DNA of 9,197 bases from Clostridia bacterium (lineage in GTDB: Bacteria; Bacillota; Clostridia; Oscillospirales; UBA644), in NCBI GenBank assembly GCA_017424085.1, contig JAFPBP010000078.1:1-9197 (forward strand), read 5' to 3'. Made by a program: the position numbers and the translations under genes. Of this stretch, positions 5,720-9,197 are shown piece after piece. The notes below the pieces were generated by a model. That model worked only from the letters and a program-made list of their open reading frames with translations. It was not told where the DNA came from and made no database searches. Position 1 is the stretch's first letter. The number at the start of each line of letters is the position of its first letter.

Positions 5720-5914
5720 TTATTCTTCGATTGCCGCGTTGAGGGCTTCCAGAACCTCATCCACGTCCAGGCCGTGAACGGCACAAGCATCCTCAATGCT
5801 CTCTCCCCGAGCCGCCATGCAGCCGAGACAGTGCATTCCGAACCGCAGAAGAACCTCGCCCACCTGGGGATAAGCGCGAATCATATCTCCGATCAGCATT
5901 TCTTTCTGAATCAT
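5720..5914 (-). CDS. DUF1858 domain small CxxC protein
   Basis: This cytoplasmic protein has 64 residues. It matches the DUF1858 / TIGR03980 family, often described as prismane- or hybrid-cluster-associated and also found as a domain in larger redox proteins; the molecular function is not established. Family features seen here are the opening MIQKEMLIGDMIRAYPQVGE, FGMHCLGC with the conserved Cys pair C29 and C32, a later C44 and the closing VHGLDVDEVLEALN. The protein is all helical apart from the CxxC turn, which could bind metal or act in thiol redox. The start at 5914 is chosen because GGAGG (5927-5923) lies 8 bases upstream; an ATG at 5929 overlaps that ribosome binding site and cannot use it. 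It follows the foldase gene by 44 bases of AT-rich DNA and is followed by a terminator-like hairpin. Confidence 0.9.
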   Translation of the reverse strand: MIQKEMLIGDMIRAYPQVGEVLLRFGMHCLGCMAARGESIEDACAVHGLDVDEVLEALNAAIEE

Positions 5915-5922
5915 CTCAAATA

Positions 5923-5927
5923 CCTCC
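5923..5927 (-). promoter_or_regulatory. Ribosome binding site deciding the DUF1858 start
   Basis: GGAGG on the minus strand is 8 bases before the ATG at 5914. It lies within the first codons of the longer reading frame starting at 5929, which argues against that longer start. Confidence 0.75.
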
Positions 5928-5958
5928 ATATATTACAATATTCAATATACAAATTTTA

Positions 5959-7377
5959 TCATTTCTTGCCCTTGAGCAGGTCCCGATAATTCTCTTCAAA
6001 GGTGGTCTTGTGCTTCTCCTGCAACGAGGTCAGGATCTCAAAATAGTCCTCGTCCTGCAGTTCATCGTAGCATTCTGCCTTCCAACCAACCTGACCGTAC
6101 CCCATAAACTGCACCAGATGGTACCCGAATTCGGTGAGGATGATCTCAAAATCGCCCTCCTCGCGCCCCTCGGCAAAGATCCATTCGTCAATGGGATCTA
6201 CCATGGAGCCCTTGGCAAAATCGGTATAAACTCCGCCCGAGGTGGCAGAGCCGGGATCCTCGGAATATTTCTCCGCGAGCTCGGCGAAGGCATCCGCAGT
6301 ATATCCCTTTGCTGCCCATTCATCCCGAACGGCAAGGATATCCGTATACATCTGCTCCTTGTCGGACCCTTTATCGGTTTCGGTGATCTCCAGAAGAATA
6401 TGGCGCATGGACGCCAACGGAGATTCATCCCGACTGCGGGACATAAAATAGCATACGGTAATCACGCCCTGCGCAGTCTGATGATGAGCCTTATCCCCTT
6501 CCTTACGGGAGGAATGATAGAGCCAATCCCTCATGTCGCCTTCCGAAAGATCGGAGGATGAAACGTTCCTTGCGTAGACCGAGGAGATGGAGGAATAATT
6601 CTCCTTGTATTCGGCGGGAGCGTAGTACACCGCCTGCTGAAGGAATGCCTCGGGCGAGGTGGCGGCGGCAAGGAAGGAATCCGCCAGCGCCTTAATGGCG
6701 TTCAGAAGCTCTGCCTCGGTCTCAAAGGAAGAGCCCGCAGGCAGACAATCCTCATCCAGGGTAAAGAACAGAAAGGAGACCTTATCCACGGCGATCTTAT
6801 TCTTTTCGTAATACGCCTCGTAATCCGCATCGGAATAAACGATCTCAGCCAATACCTGCTCGCAATACTGAGTTGCGATCAGACGGTGGGTCAGAAACTC
6901 ACGGTACAGATCCTCCGTCACACCGACACCGAAGTTGTCGGAAAGATACGAGGCAACGGTCACGTTCTGCTTCTTTGCGGCTTCGGACACGGAAAGCATA
7001 TACGCATCCAGCTGCTCGGCATACTCCTCATTCAACCCGACGTTCTTGGCCTTTGCTTCGTTATAGAAGCAATAGACCTGCGTCAGAATGGTCTCGGTCT
7101 GATCCATGAAATAATCTGCCCACGTGCCTCCCTCCTCCGTAAAGGAGCAGGGCTGCTCCTCCAGAGGCTTATCGGGATCGATCCCGAAATAGGACAGATA
7201 GGAGGAATAGGCATCGTAGAAATCCCGAACCTGAGTGTTGTAGGTGTAATTATACTCCTCGCGGGAAATTGCGCTGTCACCTACGTACATAACAGTCTTG
7301 GGAGTCGAAGCGCACGCCGAAAAAAGGGAGAGCGCAAGGGACAAAGTCAACCATACGGAAAGAAAACGTTTTACCAT
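5959..7377 (-). CDS. PrsA/SurA-type parvulin peptidyl-prolyl isomerase lipoprotein
   Basis: This predicted extracytoplasmic foldase of 472 residues is anchored as a lipoprotein. It has a basic start (MVKRF), a hydrophobic signal and the cleavage region LFSAC with Cys 22; Phe at -3 is unusual for a lipobox. Residues about 35-190 form a SurA/PrsA-like helical N-terminal chaperone region. Residues about 324-426 are a parvulin-type isomerase domain: MRHILLEI, FAELAEKYSEDPGSATSGGV, SMVDPIDEWIFAEGREEGDF and FGYHLVQFMGYG. Residues about 195-320 look like a second, degenerate parvulin copy (VDKVSFLFFTLDED; DWLYHSSRKEGDKA; VITVCYFMSRSRDESP) lacking the usual RHI histidine. The protein probably folds secreted or membrane-surface proteins in the space outside the membrane. 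The start at 7377 is set by GAGG 5 bases upstream, and the gene follows the LamG gene by 14 bases, so the two are likely cotranscribed. Confidence 0.92.
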   Translation of the reverse strand: MVKRFLSVWLTLSLALSLFSACASTPKTVMYVGDSAISREEYNYTYNTQVRDFYDAYSSYLSYFGIDPDKPLEEQPCSFTEEGGTWADYFMDQTETILTQVYCFYNEAKAKNVGLNEEYAEQLDAYMLSVSEAAKKQNVTVASYLSDNFGVGVTEDLYREFLTHRLIATQYCEQVLAEIVYSDADYEAYYEKNKIAVDKVSFLFFTLDEDCLPAGSSFETEAELLNAIKALADSFLAAATSPEAFLQQAVYYAPAEYKENYSSISSVYARNVSSSDLSEGDMRDWLYHSSRKEGDKAHHQTAQGVITVCYFMSRSRDESPLASMRHILLEITETDKGSDKEQMYTDILAVRDEWAAKGYTADAFAELAEKYSEDPGSATSGGVYTDFAKGSMVDPIDEWIFAEGREEGDFEIILTEFGYHLVQFMGYGQVGWKAECYDELQDEDYFEILTSLQEKHKTTFEENYRDLLKGKK

Positions 7378-7391
7378 AAAAACCTCGTAAA

Positions 7392-9197
7392 TCAATCGTT
7401 TTGATCGGGATCCTCGGAGAGCATCGCATTCAGCTGATCCTCATCCACCTTGCGGAACTTCATCGTGGAATCCTCGGACCCATCCGAAACGATCGGCTCT
7501 GCCTGAGCACGGCGTGCGGTTCGGGGACCGGGAGAAAGCCCCTCCAGATCCTCACGCAAGCCGCGGGGAGGAATGGGCTTGGGGATAGGCGCCTCCTCCT
7601 GCGGAAGAGCCTTATCCTTACGCATGATCACGAGAACGAAAACGATGATCAGAATCACGGCAAGCACGGCGGCAACGCCAATTGCCAGATAGGTGATCAT
7701 GCTCCAGAGATCGGAGCCGATATTCGTGGAATCATCGGCAGCCTTGGCAATGCCCTTCATGAAAGCGCCGACCTTCGTAGGTTGGAGAGCGCGGGTTGAG
7801 ATATAGATCTCATCCACGATCCCGCGAAAAAGAGGATCACCCTTCACGCCGCTCTTGCCCACGTAGCAATAGTTGGGGCTGATGGCGGCAATATCGACCT
7901 CGGTATATCCCGTAGCGGCAACCTTATCGTTCAGATAAACGACGATGGCACCGTCGGAAATCGTAACGGTAATGCGGGTCCAGACGTTCAGCTCGGAATA
8001 ATCGCAGGTCAGATACGTGGTGGAGATCCCGTCGCTGAGCCCGAGGCGCAAGCCCGAGCCGTTGATCCCCATTTCAAGATAAATGAACGCCAGAGGATCG
8101 GAAACCGAAGAAACCTTGCGAGAAAAGTCAAAGAGGCGCTGGGAGCGGGCAAGCCCCATGGTATCGCCGTCCCAGGAATAGGAAAGCGCAATGGTCAGAG
8201 CGTCGGCGCCGTCAAGGATCCCCTTGGGATAACGCAGGAATGCCTTTCCGTCCAGATCCAATCCGTAGGAATGGATCCCGCCCGTGAGAAGCCCGTTATG
8301 GATCACGGCATTTGCTCCGTGATTCATATCATACCCCGGGTTGGAGCGATCGTCAAAGGTGGTCCCGATGAATCCGCCCGCCACAGAGCCGGTTTCATTG
8401 TAGGAATCCTCGTTCACGTCGGTCTGATCGGGGGCAAGGGGATTATCGGTCGTCTCACTGCCCTGAGAAGTATCTGTGGTAGTGGTCTCCTCGGGATCGA
8501 TCCCGCCGGTGGTGGTATACTCCGCAACACCGCTGTAGCGGATGCGACGAACGTCGGAATCGGACAGAACGCGGGATGCCACGTAAATCTCGTCCACAAC
8601 GGTGCGGGTCGCATTCTCCGTGGAGGAGCCGGTCACGATCCGTGCGGAATTTATCTTCAGATCGATGGGGCGAACACCCGTCGCCACGGTGGTGGCGAGG
8701 GTGGCGTTGACGTAGATCTTCACTGTGCCGTCAGAGGAAACGGTCATGGCGTAATGGACCCAACGCTTGAGGGGATTTGCGGGAGAGCCGTTCTTGATCT
8801 TGGTCTGCTGAACCGATCCGTCGGGCGCGGTATATTCCAGATATGCGGCGTAATCTCCGTTCTCGTCGGTGATATAGGGAGCGAGGCGAAGAACGCCGAG
8901 GCCGCTCAGATCCAGCAAGCACTCCTTATTTGCCTTATCCTCTCCGTTGCGGTAGACCCAGCAAGCAAAGGAGAAATTGGGCTGATCGGAAAAGAGACGG
9001 GCATCCAGCTTCAGATATTCTGAGGGAGCCGTGCCGTCCTTACGGATGGCACCGTATTTGTACTTTCCCGAAAAAGCAGCGGTATCAATGCGAAGACAGT
9101 TAATATTGGAAAGCGCGTTGACCGCACCGCCGTGGGCATCCGCATTCAGGCTGTAGCTTCCGTCGAACAGATAGCCTGCCCAGGTATAGGTGAGAGG
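7392..9197 (-). CDS. Membrane-anchored surface protein with tandem LamG-like domains; 5' end beyond the window
   Basis: 601 residues are visible and the frame is open to the window edge, so the N-terminus is missing. A first LamG/concanavalin A-like jelly-roll covers visible residues up to about 225 (FSFACWVYRNGE; KRWVHYAMTVSSDGTVKIYV; VVDEIYVASRVLSDSDVRRI). A Thr/Asp-rich linker of about 45 residues follows. A second LamG-like domain covers about 275-475 (LDGKAFLRYPKG; VWTRITVTISDGAIVVYLND; GIVDEIYISTRALQPTKV). Then comes one long hydrophobic segment at about 497-525 (ITYLAIGVAAVLAVILIIVF), RKDK, and a 75-residue Pro-rich then acidic tail predicted to be cytoplasmic. LamG_3-type domains usually bind glycans or proteins; no catalytic motif is seen. 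No sortase signal is present: the anchor is a transmembrane helix. The adjacent foldase gene may serve this protein. I do not recognise a specific named gene. Confidence 0.88.
   Translation of the reverse strand, partial: PLTYTWAGYLFDGSYSLNADAHGGAVNALSNINCLRIDTAAFSGKYKYGAIRKDGTAPSEYLKLDARLFSDQPNFSFACWVYRNGEDKANKECLLDLSGLGVLRLAPYITDENGDYAAYLEYTAPDGSVQQTKIKNGSPANPLKRWVHYAMTVSSDGTVKIYVNATLATTVATGVRPIDLKINSARIVTGSSTENATRTVVDEIYVASRVLSDSDVRRIRYSGVAEYTTTGGIDPEETTTTDTSQGSETTDNPLAPDQTDVNEDSYNETGSVAGGFIGTTFDDRSNPGYDMNHGANAVIHNGLLTGGIHSYGLDLDGKAFLRYPKGILDGADALTIALSYSWDGDTMGLARSQRLFDFSRKVSSVSDPLAFIYLEMGINGSGLRLGLSDGISTTYLTCDYSELNVWTRITVTISDGAIVVYLNDKVAATGYTEVDIAAISPNYCYVGKSGVKGDPLFRGIVDEIYISTRALQPTKVGAFMKGIAKAADDSTNIGSDLWSMITYLAIGVAAVLAVILIIVFVLVIMRKDKALPQEEAPIPKPIPPRGLREDLEGLSPGPRTARRAQAEPIVSDGSEDSTMKFRKVDEDQLNAMLSEDPDQND

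Noticed and set aside
5930..5958. Promoter for the DUF1858 gene in the AT-rich gap
   Set aside because: TATATT- and TAATAT-like boxes occur, but no -35 at workable spacing was found; such boxes are expected by chance in AT-rich DNA.
4994..5989. Plus-strand open frame of 331 codons across trmK and the DUF1858 gene
   Set aside because: It crosses two recognised minus-strand genes and a terminator hairpin and has no protein family features.
1..9197. tRNA or rRNA genes, CRISPR repeats, insertion sequences, attachment sites or a replication origin
   Set aside because: I read both strands for these and saw no cloverleaf with a T-loop motif, no regularly spaced repeats, no transposase or integrase motifs, and no DnaA-box cluster.

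Overview
The window reads as a chromosomal segment of a Gram-positive anaerobe of the class Clostridia, most likely an uncultured Oscillospiraceae/Ruminococcaceae-type bacterium. This is inferred from L13, S9, TrmK, Nif3, RqcH and DUF1858 proteins of Firmicutes type, strong GGAGG ribosome binding sites, Gram-positive surface and lipoprotein genes, and by-eye moderate GC content with AT-rich intergenic stretches. Every supported gene lies on the minus strand, so transcription runs from high to low coordinates. No tRNA, rRNA, insertion sequence, CRISPR array or phage gene was seen, and no stretch longer than about 215 bases lacks a gene.

In transcription order: (1) 9197-7392, the 3'-terminal part of a membrane-anchored surface protein with two LamG/concanavalin-like domains. 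It is followed 14 bases later by a PrsA/SurA-type parvulin lipoprotein foldase (7377-5959) and then by a small DUF1858 CxxC protein (5914-5720). This group ends in a hairpin with a short U-run at 5673-5704. (2) trmK (5659-4952), nif3/yqfO (4965-4210, overlapping trmK by 14 bases) and rqcH (4181-2433) form a tight group joining tRNA modification, a metal-binding Nif3 protein and ribosome-associated quality control. (3) rplM (2269-1838) and rpsI (1820-1416) form the usual L13-S9 operon. They are driven by a perfect-consensus promoter (TTGACA, 17 bp, TATAAT with extended TG) with A/T tracts upstream. (4) After a 214-base gap that can fold into three hairpins comes a lipoprotein with G5 and 3D domains (1201-260), probably acting on the cell wall. 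It ends in an intrinsic terminator (203-241). (5) At the edge is the start of a GNAT acetyltransferase gene (183-1) carrying a clear one-base frameshift.

The known functions form two themes: ribosome and translation maintenance (trmK, rqcH, rplM, rpsI), and envelope or surface biology (LamG protein, its neighbouring foldase, and the G5-3D lipoprotein). Nothing in the window is plainly a new defence or mobile system. The items most worth a second look are the LamG-plus-foldase pair, terminator-like hairpins placed almost on top of the next gene's ribosome binding site at two junctions, the structured rpsI/3D gap, and the GNAT frameshift.
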